Source of the DNA: Psychrobacillus sp032154225
GTDB taxonomy: Bacteria > Bacillota > Bacilli > Bacillales_A > Planococcaceae
Assembly (NCBI RefSeq): GCF_032154225.1
Contig: NZ_JALDYF010000017.1
Span: forward strand, 31,119-95,118
Length of the DNA: 64,000 bases
Reading direction: 5' to 3'
Shown here: positions 18,430 through 26,449 of the stretch, one piece after another
Numbering within the stretch: position 1 is the first letter of the stretch
How the letters are laid out: every line of letters starts with the position of its first letter
Program-made: the position numbers and the translations under genes
The notes under the pieces: generated by a model
What the model saw: the letters and a program-made list of their open reading frames with translations, nothing else
Databases searched by the model: none
What the model was told of the DNA's origin: nothing

Positions 18430-18856
18430 TCTAGTTTCCTCCTCCGTAAGTTTCTTAAACTATTAAGAGGATGTACAATTATATAAGAAACTAAACATAA
18501 TATTTATTTAAGAGGAAAAAGTCTTTCATTATATTGATAGTATTGCAAGAAGGACTGTTAAAACTGAATAAAATATTTCAGATATATTCAAGAATGGTTA
18601 TTTGTAGAGGCTGTTTGGGGATTAGATAAATAAAAATTTACTAATTATAAGTAGTCGTTCAATAAGTTCGACGTGAGATTGAGGTTATTTAGATCACACG
18701 TGAATAATTCAAGTTTATAATTAATTCATGGAAAAGAAACAGGTGTCTTCCAATTGAAGATGCCTGTTTAACGTGTTAAAGTACGTGATATTTAATGATT
18801 AAACTACTGATTTTGAAACAAGCAGAAAATGAAACCAAATATTTTTTGAAATAGGA
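18430..18856. other. Gene-free stretch between gerA and the blaI-like gene
   Basis: Must hold the ger operon promoter (minus strand). A hairpin at 18737-18771 (AAACAGG...TCTTC and its near complement) resembles a terminator. No coding frame is convincing. Confidence 0.45.
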
Positions 18857-18914
18857 TTGACTTTTCATTCTGCAAATGTAGAATGAAAATATATAAATTC
18901 TACAAATGTAGAAT
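18857..18914 (+). promoter_or_regulatory. Promoter with two BlaI/MecI-type operators
   Basis: -35 TTGACT at 18857-18862 and -10 TAGAAT at 18879-18884, 16 bases apart. Two dyads overlap and follow it: 18867-18884 (ATTCTGCA, AA, TGTAGAAT) and 18897-18914 (ATTCTACA, AA, TGTAGAAT, perfect). TACA/TGTA dyads are the known targets of BlaI/MecI repressors, so the pair is probably autorepressed. Confidence 0.85.
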
Positions 18915-18929
18915 GAAAGGAGGAACACG

Positions 18930-19313
18930 ATGAAAAGATTACCAGATTCAGAGTTGGAAATCATGTTAATTATTTGGGAGGCAAATGAGGGGGTAACACG
19001 CAGCTATATCCAAGAGCAACTAGAAGGATCCAAAGTCCTTGCACCTACAACGATTCTTTCATTTCTTTCAAGATTAACAACGAAAGGGTTTTTGAGGATT
19101 GAAAAAGAGGGGAAAACCAATCTTTACTACCACCTTGTCAGTCAAGAAAACTATGCAAACAAGGAAAGTAAGAAGATCTTGGAGAGATTCTTTGGGAATT
19201 CCGTGAAAGATTTTGTTGTTCAATTGAATGATAGTAAGGCTGTAGATGAAGAAGAAATTCAAGAATTAAGAGAGTTTCTAGACAGCTTATCCACGGAGAA
19301 TCAAAAACAATGA
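18930..19313 (+). CDS. BlaI/MecI-family repressor
   Basis: 127 residues with the winged helix LPDSELEIMLIIWEANEGVTRSYIQEQL ... PTTILSFLSRLTTKGFLRIEKEGK, and a C-terminal dimerisation region that contains the proteolysis site in this family. Its stop overlaps the start of the M56 peptidase gene by four bases. AAAGGAGG precedes the start, and two matching operators lie just upstream. The family represses beta-lactam resistance or other envelope genes until cleaved after a BlaR1-type signal. Confidence 0.9.
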   Translation: MKRLPDSELEIMLIIWEANEGVTRSYIQEQLEGSKVLAPTTILSFLSRLTTKGFLRIEKEGKTNLYYHLVSQENYANKESKKILERFFGNSVKDFVVQLNDSKAVDEEEIQELREFLDSLSTENQKQ

Positions 19314-20923
19314 TTCAAAAAATGTTTGTGAATATGTTGGAGGTATCCATAATTGTCTCAGCTATCATTTTAGCCGTCTGCATATTATCACCACTTTTGG
19401 ATAAAAAGTATATTGCTAAATGGAAGTATATTGTATGGCTCGGAATAACAGTTCGTCTATTAGTTCCGATACCGATTACATTTCCAGATGCTCCTATACA
19501 AATTGACCCTGCACAAGTCATACAAAAGTCCAGTAACTGGCAAGCGAATTTATTCTCAAACCAGCTAATGAATGAGGAATTCACAACGGGAAGCGTAGTT
19601 GCAAAACAGGATAGTTTCTTTTCAGATCTATCAGTGTTCAACGCAGCAGTTGGAATTTGGCTAGTTGGAACTGTTGTATTTTCTGTGTACCACTTATTCG
19701 GCTATTTTAATTTTACGAGAAACAGTAAACGGTGGTCATTGGCGCGGACTCCAGATCAAGAAAAATTGTTTGCCCAAGTAAAGGCTGAAATGGGGATACA
19801 GAGAAATGTCTCATTACGCCGTTCAAAGATCGTGAAAAGTCCGATGATGTATGGAATTATTCACCCAACAGTAATTATCCCGCATACTGAGTACTCGGAA
19901 ACGGATTTATACTTAATTTTAAAGCATGAATTGACACACTATAAACGACACGATATTGAATTAAAATTCGTATTGTTTTTAGTAAGGTCGTTCTATTGGT
20001 TTAATCCGTTTGTACACCTAATGTCAAAGAAATTCAATGAGACCATTGAGCTGATTTGTGACGAGTATGTAATAAGAGGAAAAGATAGTAGTTATAAAAA
20101 AAGATATATGGAAACCATTTTACATTCAGTTGAGCAACAAACAGGTAGATCGAGCATCTTCACATCAAATTATAGTGGGGGGTTAAAAGTAGTGAAAAAA
20201 AGATTTCAGAACATCTCATTTAATGGAAGTAAAAAGAAAGGCATTGTCGCATTGGCAGCATTTACAATTGTTTGCGTAGCATCAAGTTCTCTCGTAGTAT
20301 TCGGAGCTAGTGCAGGGGATGGGAATGCGAAAAAAGTGATTGAAGAAACTCAAACAACTCCTCATAAAGAAGTCATGGACTCGATGTCCGGAGTAGTTGG
20401 AACACAAGTTCCATCAGAAAAAATTGTCGGTGTTCTGGCAGAATCGGAGCGGAATACGAAGTTAGAAAAAATAATTATCGAATACTTCGAAATTCCATTG
20501 GAATACTTGAAAACGACGAAATACTACTATAACTACGTAGATTTAGATGAGGATGGGAAAGACGAAATCCTTACCGTTGTAATGGGACCTTATTCAAGTG
20601 GATCTGGAGGAAGTACTGCACTATATGTAACAAAAACTGATAGCGGTGATCTGCTAGTGAACCAGGCACTTACGCTCATTCAAACTCCAGTTATTATAAG
20701 TGATAACGTCACAAACGGATACAAGGAAATCGTAGTGATGAATAGCGGCGGTGGAGCGTCTGGAAACTATATTACGCTTACTGTAAGCGAAGGAAAGTAT
20801 AACAGTGTAAATGATGGTACTCCAATCGATGGGTTAGAAGGTATTTCCGGAAAGGCAATCATTAACAATGATATAGCGAAAGAAATGGAAGAAGGCAAAG
20901 CATTGTACCTGCAAGACAAGTAA
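19310..20923 (+). CDS. BlaR1/MecR1-like M56 metalloprotease with an unusual sensor domain
   Basis: 537 residues. N-terminal membrane helices (about 7-29, 38-55 and 112-131) lead to the M56 zinc protease domain with HELTH at 206-210 and the downstream Glu in NETIELICDEYV. A further membrane helix is near 312-332. The extracytoplasmic part (about 335-537) is not the penicillin-binding domain of BlaR1: it has an Asp-rich YVDLDEDGKDEI motif like calcium-binding or FG-GAP repeats, and no clear SxxK-SxN-KTG set. It presumably senses a signal and triggers cleavage of the BlaI-like repressor. The signal is unknown. Confidence 0.85.
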   Translation: MIQKMFVNMLEVSIIVSAIILAVCILSPLLDKKYIAKWKYIVWLGITVRLLVPIPITFPDAPIQIDPAQVIQKSSNWQANLFSNQLMNEEFTTGSVVAKQDSFFSDLSVFNAAVGIWLVGTVVFSVYHLFGYFNFTRNSKRWSLARTPDQEKLFAQVKAEMGIQRNVSLRRSKIVKSPMMYGIIHPTVIIPHTEYSETDLYLILKHELTHYKRHDIELKFVLFLVRSFYWFNPFVHLMSKKFNETIELICDEYVIRGKDSSYKKRYMETILHSVEQQTGRSSIFTSNYSGGLKVVKKRFQNISFNGSKKKGIVALAAFTIVCVASSSLVVFGASAGDGNAKKVIEETQTTPHKEVMDSMSGVVGTQVPSEKIVGVLAESERNTKLEKIIIEYFEIPLEYLKTTKYYYNYVDLDEDGKDEILTVVMGPYSSGSGGSTALYVTKTDSGDLLVNQALTLIQTPVIISDNVTNGYKEIVVMNSGGGASGNYITLTVSEGKYNSVNDGTPIDGLEGISGKAIINNDIAKEMEEGKALYLQDK

Positions 20924-21048
20924 CTATATTGGTGAATTTCATAATTCTCTGCTTGTTACACGAGAAGGTCACATTTGAGCTCCCTTTGGTTATTTTGAGT
21001 CATGTTTTAATATGTGATGCATAATACTTCACTTACTATTTTCTATCA

Positions 21049-21080
21049 GCAGCAGATATCTGAAACTGTCTGCTGCTGCC
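21049..21080 (+). terminator. Hairpin after the BlaR1-like gene
   Basis: CAGCAGCAGA and TCTGCTGCTG arms with a 12-base loop; no strong T run, so termination is uncertain. Confidence 0.4.
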
Positions 21081-21175
21081 CTTACCCTAACTGAGAGTCA
21101 CTTTACTTACATAAGAACACTACCTATACTTTCATACTTGACGTTCATACAACATGACAGGAGGATTAGTTTCGC

Positions 21176-22027
21176 ATGAAAACACCAAAATTTGAAACTC
21201 GGAAAAAAAGAAAAAGATTAAAAATGCGCTATTTAGTCATTCTGTTCGTCTTTCTCTTTGCTGCTGGATTTTTTGTGGGAAAAACACATTCTGCTTCTGT
21301 ACCCCCAAGCACGCCTGAACCAACGGAAAAAGGTGATATCCTCATTCCTAAACTCGGGCCACCGATTGCTATAGATCCTGTTGTAGAAGAACCCATTACA
21401 GAAGAGAAGTCGGAAGGAAAGGTCGTCTATTTAACATTCGATGATGGTCCAAGCGAGTTAACCGGCCAATTTCTAGATACCTTGAGTGAAACTGATGTAT
21501 TAGCCACGTTCTTTATGCAAGGAAGCAATTTAAAGAAAGAACACCTTCAAGAAAATGTGAAACGGGCTGTAAAAGAAGGCCATTACGTCGGTGGCCATAG
21601 CATGACGCACAATTTCAAAAGCTTATATAGTGACCGTCAATTCGTCCCCGAGATGAAAGAAACACTTGCCTTGATAAATGAAATTACAGGTACGAATCCT
21701 CATTTAGTGCGCCCCCCTTATGGATCTGCACCCGGTTTGAAAAACGAGAAAATTCGACATCAACTTGCAGAAGCAGGGATAAAGGTTTGGGATTGGACCA
21801 TCGATTCGAATGATTGGAAGCTACCTGGAAATCCTACTCAAATCATCGAAAACATAAATCGTGGTACAACTACCGATCGAGAAATCGTACTGATGCACGA
21901 AAAACCGCAAACCTTGGCGGCACTACCAGAAATCATTCAATTCTACAGGGAGCAAGGATTCGAATTCGCCGTCTATAACGATGTACATCACTTTGTTCTC
22001 AATTTCCAGAACGACGTTGACCTTTAA
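21176..22027 (+). CDS. Polysaccharide (peptidoglycan-type) deacetylase
   Basis: 283 residues with an N-terminal membrane anchor (MRYLVILFVFLFAAGFFVGK), a Pro-rich linker and a NodB-homology domain: TFDDGP, the metal-binding pair in GGHSMTHNF, RPPYGSAPG, DWTIDSNDW and a late His in VLMHEKPQ. It removes acetyl groups from GlcNAc residues at the cell surface, typically in peptidoglycan, which lowers lysozyme sensitivity. It follows the BlaR1-like gene by 250 bases. A link to that cell-envelope sensor is plausible but unproven, because it has its own ribosome site and a hairpin lies between them. Confidence 0.88.
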   Translation: MKTPKFETRKKRKRLKMRYLVILFVFLFAAGFFVGKTHSASVPPSTPEPTEKGDILIPKLGPPIAIDPVVEEPITEEKSEGKVVYLTFDDGPSELTGQFLDTLSETDVLATFFMQGSNLKKEHLQENVKRAVKEGHYVGGHSMTHNFKSLYSDRQFVPEMKETLALINEITGTNPHLVRPPYGSAPGLKNEKIRHQLAEAGIKVWDWTIDSNDWKLPGNPTQIIENINRGTTTDREIVLMHEKPQTLAALPEIIQFYREQGFEFAVYNDVHHFVLNFQNDVDL

Positions 22028-22229
22028 ACGTTTATTGGTTAACCCTTAGTGATTGGACATCCTACTATAAAAGCAGAAGTTTACAAATGGAAGCCACTGA
22101 AAAAGACCATTCAAATCAAATTAAAATAAGGCGATGTTGATTCACTCTTCAGGCGGACGCTTCTTACCTCAAGTCCAGGAGTTTTTTATCTTGTACGTTT
22201 AAATCACTGGTTACTTTATTAACACCACT

Positions 22230-22332
22230 TCAAAGAGTATTTTTAGATAGAGACCCCATTTGATTAGCATCTCTAGCAACAATGCAATATATGGATTCAT
22301 TTTCATATGGAATACGGGAAATATCCCAACAT
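22230..22332 (-). pseudogene. Remnant of a TniQ/TnsD N-terminus
   Basis: A start with GGAGG 7 bases upstream encodes MLGYF. After a one-base frameshift it continues RIPYENESIYCIVARDANQ ... SLSKNTL, then a stop. The joined sequence parallels the start of the tnsD-like protein in this window (MLGWFPKPYDDELIYSLCAR ... SISIRNTL). It lies about 1 kb outside the left end of the current transposon, so it may be the trace of an earlier Tn7-like insertion at the same site. The rest of 22028-22605 shows no intact gene. Confidence 0.5.
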
Positions 22333-22533
22333 GTATGAACCTCCTTTATTAATTAAAATCTTTATTTATCAGAATAATAATAAAAAGTATTCAAGAGAAA
22401 GACACTCTTAAATACGATTTACGCAACTTCCGAAGTTAGTATACACCTTTATTGTTATTTCACAGTTTTTTGTAAGTTTGAATAAAGTTTAAGTAAAAAT
22501 ATTGGCCCCCCCCTATTTAGCAGCTAAAGAAAA

Positions 22534-22576
22534 GAAACCACTTTGAAAAAGATTGATCAAAGTGGTTTCTTTTTTT
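22534..22576. terminator. Terminator downstream of the VOC gene
   Basis: GAAACCACTTTGA and TCAAAGTGGTTTC arms, with T-rich sequence at both ends, so it could act in both directions. Confidence 0.7.
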
Positions 22577-22605
22577 ATCAACGAGTTTGCTGTTGATTGG
22601 ATACT

Positions 22606-23082
22606 TTATTTGACTTCCTCAGCCAGCTCCAAAATAATTCCTTCTGGCCCACGAACGAAGCATAATTTATAAGCATTTTCGTAGTTTTGTATCTCACCAA
22701 TAAGTTCTGCACCCTTCTTTGTCAATTTCGTAACTAGGGCTTCAATATCTTCAACAGCAAAAGCAATATGCTGGACACTCTGAGTATTTGCTAAAGGACC
22801 CTGTATGCCATTTCCATCTGATGTCGTGTGAAATTTTACTAGTTCTATATTTGTGTCACCGTCCGCAGTTCGCAACATTACTATTTCTATATTTGCATCA
22901 CCATCTATTGCAACTTCCTCTTTAACGTCTTGAATCCCTATTAACGGCTTCATCCGCTCTACCCACTCGCCTTCCACTTTTCCTTCCCCCAGCATTTCAA
23001 GACCAAAATCAAGAAAAAATGCTTTCACGGAAGGAAGATCATTGACGATTATACCCACATGATCTATTCGACGAATTTTCAT
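22606..23082 (-). CDS. VOC family (glyoxalase/epimerase-like) protein
   Basis: 158 residues with the vicinal-oxygen-chelate fold. It has paired half-domains with RRIDHVGIIVNDLPSVKAFF at the start, a central IELVKFH, VQHIAFAVEDIEALV and EGIILELAEE at the end. The metal ligands expected in these positions (His, Glu, His, Glu) are visible. It could be a methylmalonyl-CoA epimerase, a lactoylglutathione lyase-like enzyme or an unrelated VOC member. I chose the start at 23082 (AAGGTGG upstream). The frame is open to 23199, but that part contains a hairpin. Confidence 0.8.
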   Translation of the reverse strand: MKIRRIDHVGIIVNDLPSVKAFFLDFGLEMLGEGKVEGEWVERMKPLIGIQDVKEEVAIDGDANIEIVMLRTADGDTNIELVKFHTTSDGNGIQGPLANTQSVQHIAFAVEDIEALVTKLTKKGAELIGEIQNYENAYKLCFVRGPEGIILELAEEVK

Positions 23083-23156
23083 ATCACATACCACCTTTTT
23101 CCTAATTTTATCACATATGTCTGCTAAAAATTGATTAATGGTTTTTCCTTCATTAT

Positions 23157-23192
23157 AAAAATGCCCCTTTAGATATAAAATATCCAAAGGGG
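23157..23192 (-). terminator. Hairpin with T run upstream of the VOC gene
   Basis: CCCCTTTGGATA and TATCTAAAGGGG arms (one G-U pair) followed by CATTTTT on the minus strand. It could be a terminator for upstream transcription or an attenuator for the VOC gene. Confidence 0.5.
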
Positions 23193-23224
23193 GAAACATT
23201 GCAATTTTATTTCAACTACCTCGC

Positions 23225-23257
23225 AAACCCATAATTTACGATAAATAAAGAGAATCC
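23225..23257. repeat. 33-bp dispersed repeat, second copy
   Basis: AAACCCATAATTTACG...ATAAATAAAGAGAAT, similar to 12808-12840. Confidence 0.5.
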
Positions 23258-23293
23258 GTTTTGAAAAATGTTTGATCAAAATGGATTCTTTTT
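23252..23293. terminator. Hairpin likely to be the original glmS terminator
   Basis: GAATCC..TTTTGA pairs with TCAAAA..GGATTC. Before the transposon inserted, this hairpin would have lain roughly 100 bases after the glmS stop codon, the usual distance for its terminator. Confidence 0.5.
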
Positions 23294-23366
23294 CAGCAGA
23301 TTTAAGTTTGGTGCATATTTTGATTAAACTTTTTTACAAATGATCAATCTTTATTTCAAAACCACA

Positions 23367-23371
23367 ACACA
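23367..23371. repeat. Left copy of the 5-bp target site duplication (ACACA)
   Basis: Identical to 42129-42133. Five bases is the duplication length of Tn7 and its relatives. Confidence 0.9.
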
Positions 23372-23509
23372 TGTCTTCAGACAACTTAGTCGTGACGTAA
23401 AAGTCTACAAACAGTTATTCTTACGTTGCTTTATATTTTTTTAATACAACTAAATCGTGACCTAAATTTTCAGATGACTAGTTTGGTAAGACAACTACTC
23501 GTGACGTAA
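23372..23509. repeat. Left end of the transposon with three TnsB-type sites
   Basis: Sites at 23380-23400, 23445-23465 and 23490-23509 share ACAACT-N-A-[GA]-TCGTGACSTAA. They are spaced like the three sites of the Tn7 left end. Confidence 0.85.
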
Positions 23510-23640
23510 ATATTATCAATTATAAGTTTCTCTTTAAAATGTTTAAAAAGCAAGCCCTTACCAATTCCAATATATGTTAAGATATAGTTAGTTTTTTAAC
23601 ATTAGCTACTTATAGAAATGCTTAATTATTGTACAACGAC

Positions 23641-23700
23641 AAAAGTATGTACAAAAAGACCAAGAAATTATTTACATTGATAACGGAGAGCTGTACTTGT
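23641..23700 (+). pseudogene. Short coding remnant (YIDNGELYL), copy A
   Basis: A frame ending in YIDNGELYL and a stop, 40 bases before the DUF6037-like gene. A related remnant (YIDNEELYL) lies at 24511-24621. Origin unknown. Confidence 0.35.
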
Positions 23701-23739
23701 AGCTTTTCGTAAGTATTTACTAAAGGAGAGAACAGAAAA

Positions 23740-24327
23740 ATGGAGTTAATAGGATTAAAACCTTTATATAGTAGTATGATTATGCAAAATTTAAAGCGAA
23801 CAAAATTCAGTGTTACTATAAATAATGCTATTTTTGAGCTTATATACTTTATTGATTCAGTTCCCCATACTTTAGCAATCGGGGTACGCAATGAAAATCT
23901 CTTCTTTATGGTTGAAGTGAAAAAAGGCTTTATCATCAATCCTTATCTGGGGAAAAAGTTCGGGTTGATCTATAAAATTTTAGGTTTATCACCAAACGGA
24001 GCATCTTCTTTTAGTCCAAAAAACTTTTACGATGAGATAAACAAAGGTATTCCATCTACTACAAGTCCAAAAAATACCCCTAAACCTTATGACATCGCCG
24101 CTTATAGACCAAAAGTTGAGGAATCACATAAAATTTATTTCTGCGGTTGGTTAGACAACAACGTGCGCAATGAAAAAGTTCGGCCCAAAAATCTTATTAA
24201 AACTCAACAATGGTTAGATCAAGAAGCCTATGAGATGTGTAAAAAATATAATATAAGCAGTTGTTGGTCGCCACATAAATCAAAGGAAAAATCCATTACA
24301 AAACCTACTAGTATATTAAAAAAATGA
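23740..24327 (+). CDS. DUF6037-like cargo protein
   Basis: 195 residues. The start GLKPLYSSMIMQNLKRTKF, the middle FIDSVPHTLAIGVRNENLFFMVEVKKGF and the segment FSPKNFYDEIN fit my recollection of DUF6037, which often occurs near defence genes; a profile search would settle it. There is no membrane segment or known catalytic motif. Codon use is AT-rich like the rest of the cargo. It is the first gene inside the left end and has its own ribosome site (AAAGGAG). It may work with the OLD protein downstream, though 298 bases separate them. Confidence 0.45.
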   Translation: MELIGLKPLYSSMIMQNLKRTKFSVTINNAIFELIYFIDSVPHTLAIGVRNENLFFMVEVKKGFIINPYLGKKFGLIYKILGLSPNGASSFSPKNFYDEINKGIPSTTSPKNTPKPYDIAAYRPKVEESHKIYFCGWLDNNVRNEKVRPKNLIKTQQWLDQEAYEMCKKYNISSCWSPHKSKEKSITKPTSILKK

Positions 24328-24510
24328 TGTTTAATTAAGATGGATGTTAATTTTTTCAAAAGAAATATTTCAAATAAAAATTAGGATAAAATGAATGCTT
24401 GAATCAAGCCTGATTTTTTTGGGTCTTTTCACTGAATTTCTCTTTTTACAAAGTACATTTTTTGTCTTAGGTATGTAATATACTTGCTTTCCTGTATTAA
24501 AAGAAGGACA

Positions 24511-24621
24511 AAAAAGTGTCTACATCGACAATGAAGAATTGTATTTACAGCTACTCTCTTGTACATACTTTCCTGTCCTTTTACAATTATTTGATATTAG
24601 AAAACAGTGGAGGTTGGTTTG
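24511..24621 (+). pseudogene. Short coding remnant (YIDNEELYL), copy B
   Basis: A frame without a start codon reads KEGQKSVYIDNEELYLQLL and runs to a stop just before the OLD gene. It is similar in protein sequence to copy A at 23641-23700. Confidence 0.35.
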
Positions 24622-24625
24622 AACA

Positions 24626-26332
24626 ATGAAGTTATTGAATATGAGATTGCTTAACTATAAAAGCATTGAGGACTCTGGAGTAATAGATCTAAGTAATGGA
24701 ATAAATATCTTTTCAGGAAAAAATAACTCTGGAAAAACTGCATTAATTGAGTCCCTATATTATATTGCAAATATGGAAGTAAAAGATTTGTTACCAAGCT
24801 TTTCGAATAAAACAAACTTGTATTTAGAAATATCCATTGATGAAATAGATATAAACCTTCTTAATAAAGGAACTGCCCCGGAGTACTTTATTGGTGATGC
24901 AAAAAAATTAAAAATTAATATTTCTTTTATTAATGATACTATGAGTGACTCATGTATAAATACAGTGGATGTTCTTTATGAGGACAATTATGTTCCCCTA
25001 TATAAAAATAGAAGTAATGAAAAGGAAGGTAGAGCTGGTTATATTTTTAATAATAAAACGGGTGGGACTACAAACTTTGGCGGTAGACCGCAAGCTATTG
25101 ATAATTTTATGAGTCTTTTAAAAGACAGATTAGTTTTTATAAATGGCGCAAGATACGTTCCAAAAGAAGACCCAGCTAATGTTCATACTAATTTAAGTAT
25201 TGATGGAACTAATCTAAATGCATTTTTGTTTACTTTACATAATAATAATGAACAAGCTTTCGATGAGATCATAGATATGTTTAAAATAATATTTAATGAT
25301 ATTACCTCTATTAGTACTCCAATAGAAGGAGGTAATACATATATTAGTCTATATTTTGAAGGGAATCTTCAACCTATTCCTTTATCTAATTGTGGAAGTG
25401 GATTTACTCATGTCCTAATAATATTATGTGTACTTTTTACCAAGGAAAGTAGAATAATTTTATACGATGAACCTCATGTATTTTTACATCCATCAGCAGA
25501 AAAAGCGATATATGATCTTATATCTGCCAAGAAAAATAATCAATATTTATTAACAACACATTCGCCATTACTAATTAATTATCCATTTTCTAAAAATATT
25601 TATCTTGTACAAAAGAAAATGGGGAAAAGTATTTATACAAAATTAGATAATATACAGGAAATATTATCTGATATTGGGCTAAATAATAGTGATTTTGCTT
25701 TAGCAGATAGAGTTATATTCGTTGAAGGAGAAACAGAAGAAGCAGTAATCCCATTAATTTTAGAACACTTTGGATTTAAGCAGATTGGATATAATTATAG
25801 AATATTAAAAATGAATGGCACAGGGAATGAATTTAGCAAAAAGTCTGCAATGACAAGAAATAAAGAAAAATTAGATTTAGTTTTAGGGGGTATAAATACA
25901 AGTCCTATACCCTACAGGATTTTAATTGATTCTGATGAGAAACCTGAAGGTAAGATTCTTGAAATCAAAGAGAAATATGAAGATAATGTTGTAATTCTTG
26001 AGAGAAGAGAAATCGAAAATTATTTTCTCGATTGTCCAAAAGAATTATCTCTAATAATAAATAATGAGGCTGGCAGTGATACTAATCATGAGGATATTGA
26101 GCACTTCATAAATCAAACTTTCTTAGATACAGATAATAAAAAAATTTTCCCTAGAGAAGAAACTAATCCATTTAAAAATTCAGTGGGAAGTGAAGTCTTA
26201 GAACGATTGTTTTCTAACTATGATTTAACATATAACAAAATAATACATGGAACTCAACTAACAAAATTGATATTAGAAGAACAACCAGTAAAGCTAAAAT
26301 TTTTGATTGATGAATTAGGAGATTTTATATGA
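24626..26332 (+). CDS. OLD-family ATP-dependent nuclease (class 1 like)
   Basis: 568 residues, close to phage P2 Old. ABC-type ATPase domain with Walker A GKNNSGKT (31-38), a signature-like SNCGSGFTH, Walker B RIILYDEPH and the switch His in LLTTHSPLL. A TOPRIM nuclease domain follows, with the acidic residues in VIFVEGETEEA and RILIDSDEK. Single-gene OLD proteins act as ATP-regulated DNA nucleases and some restrict phages. It stands alone, facing a shared terminator and the tns operon. A toxin or anti-phage role is inferred from the family and the island context. Confidence 0.8.
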   Translation: MKLLNMRLLNYKSIEDSGVIDLSNGINIFSGKNNSGKTALIESLYYIANMEVKDLLPSFSNKTNLYLEISIDEIDINLLNKGTAPEYFIGDAKKLKINISFINDTMSDSCINTVDVLYEDNYVPLYKNRSNEKEGRAGYIFNNKTGGTTNFGGRPQAIDNFMSLLKDRLVFINGARYVPKEDPANVHTNLSIDGTNLNAFLFTLHNNNEQAFDEIIDMFKIIFNDITSISTPIEGGNTYISLYFEGNLQPIPLSNCGSGFTHVLIILCVLFTKESRIILYDEPHVFLHPSAEKAIYDLISAKKNNQYLLTTHSPLLINYPFSKNIYLVQKKMGKSIYTKLDNIQEILSDIGLNNSDFALADRVIFVEGETEEAVIPLILEHFGFKQIGYNYRILKMNGTGNEFSKKSAMTRNKEKLDLVLGGINTSPIPYRILIDSDEKPEGKILEIKEKYEDNVVILERREIENYFLDCPKELSLIINNEAGSDTNHEDIEHFINQTFLDTDNKKIFPREETNPFKNSVGSEVLERLFSNYDLTYNKIIHGTQLTKLILEEQPVKLKFLIDELGDFI

Positions 26333-26338
26333 TATTTT

Positions 26339-26367
26339 TACCCCGTCCTGGAAACAGAACGGGGTTT
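26339..26367. terminator. Terminator between the OLD gene and the tns operon
   Basis: ACCCCGT and ACGGGGT arms with T-rich flanks on both sides, between convergent genes. Confidence 0.75.
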
Positions 26368-26449
26368 AATTTGTAAAAAGTCTCTCAACATTATTTTTAA
26401 TTCCTACATGTACTGAAAACTATTTACATGATTTAATTAAGAATAATAT

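Noticed and set aside
23380..23509. CRISPR-like or iteron repeats
   Set aside because: The spaced TCGTGACGTA units match the inverted units at 42041-42119 and sit at the transposon ends, so they are transposase-binding sites.
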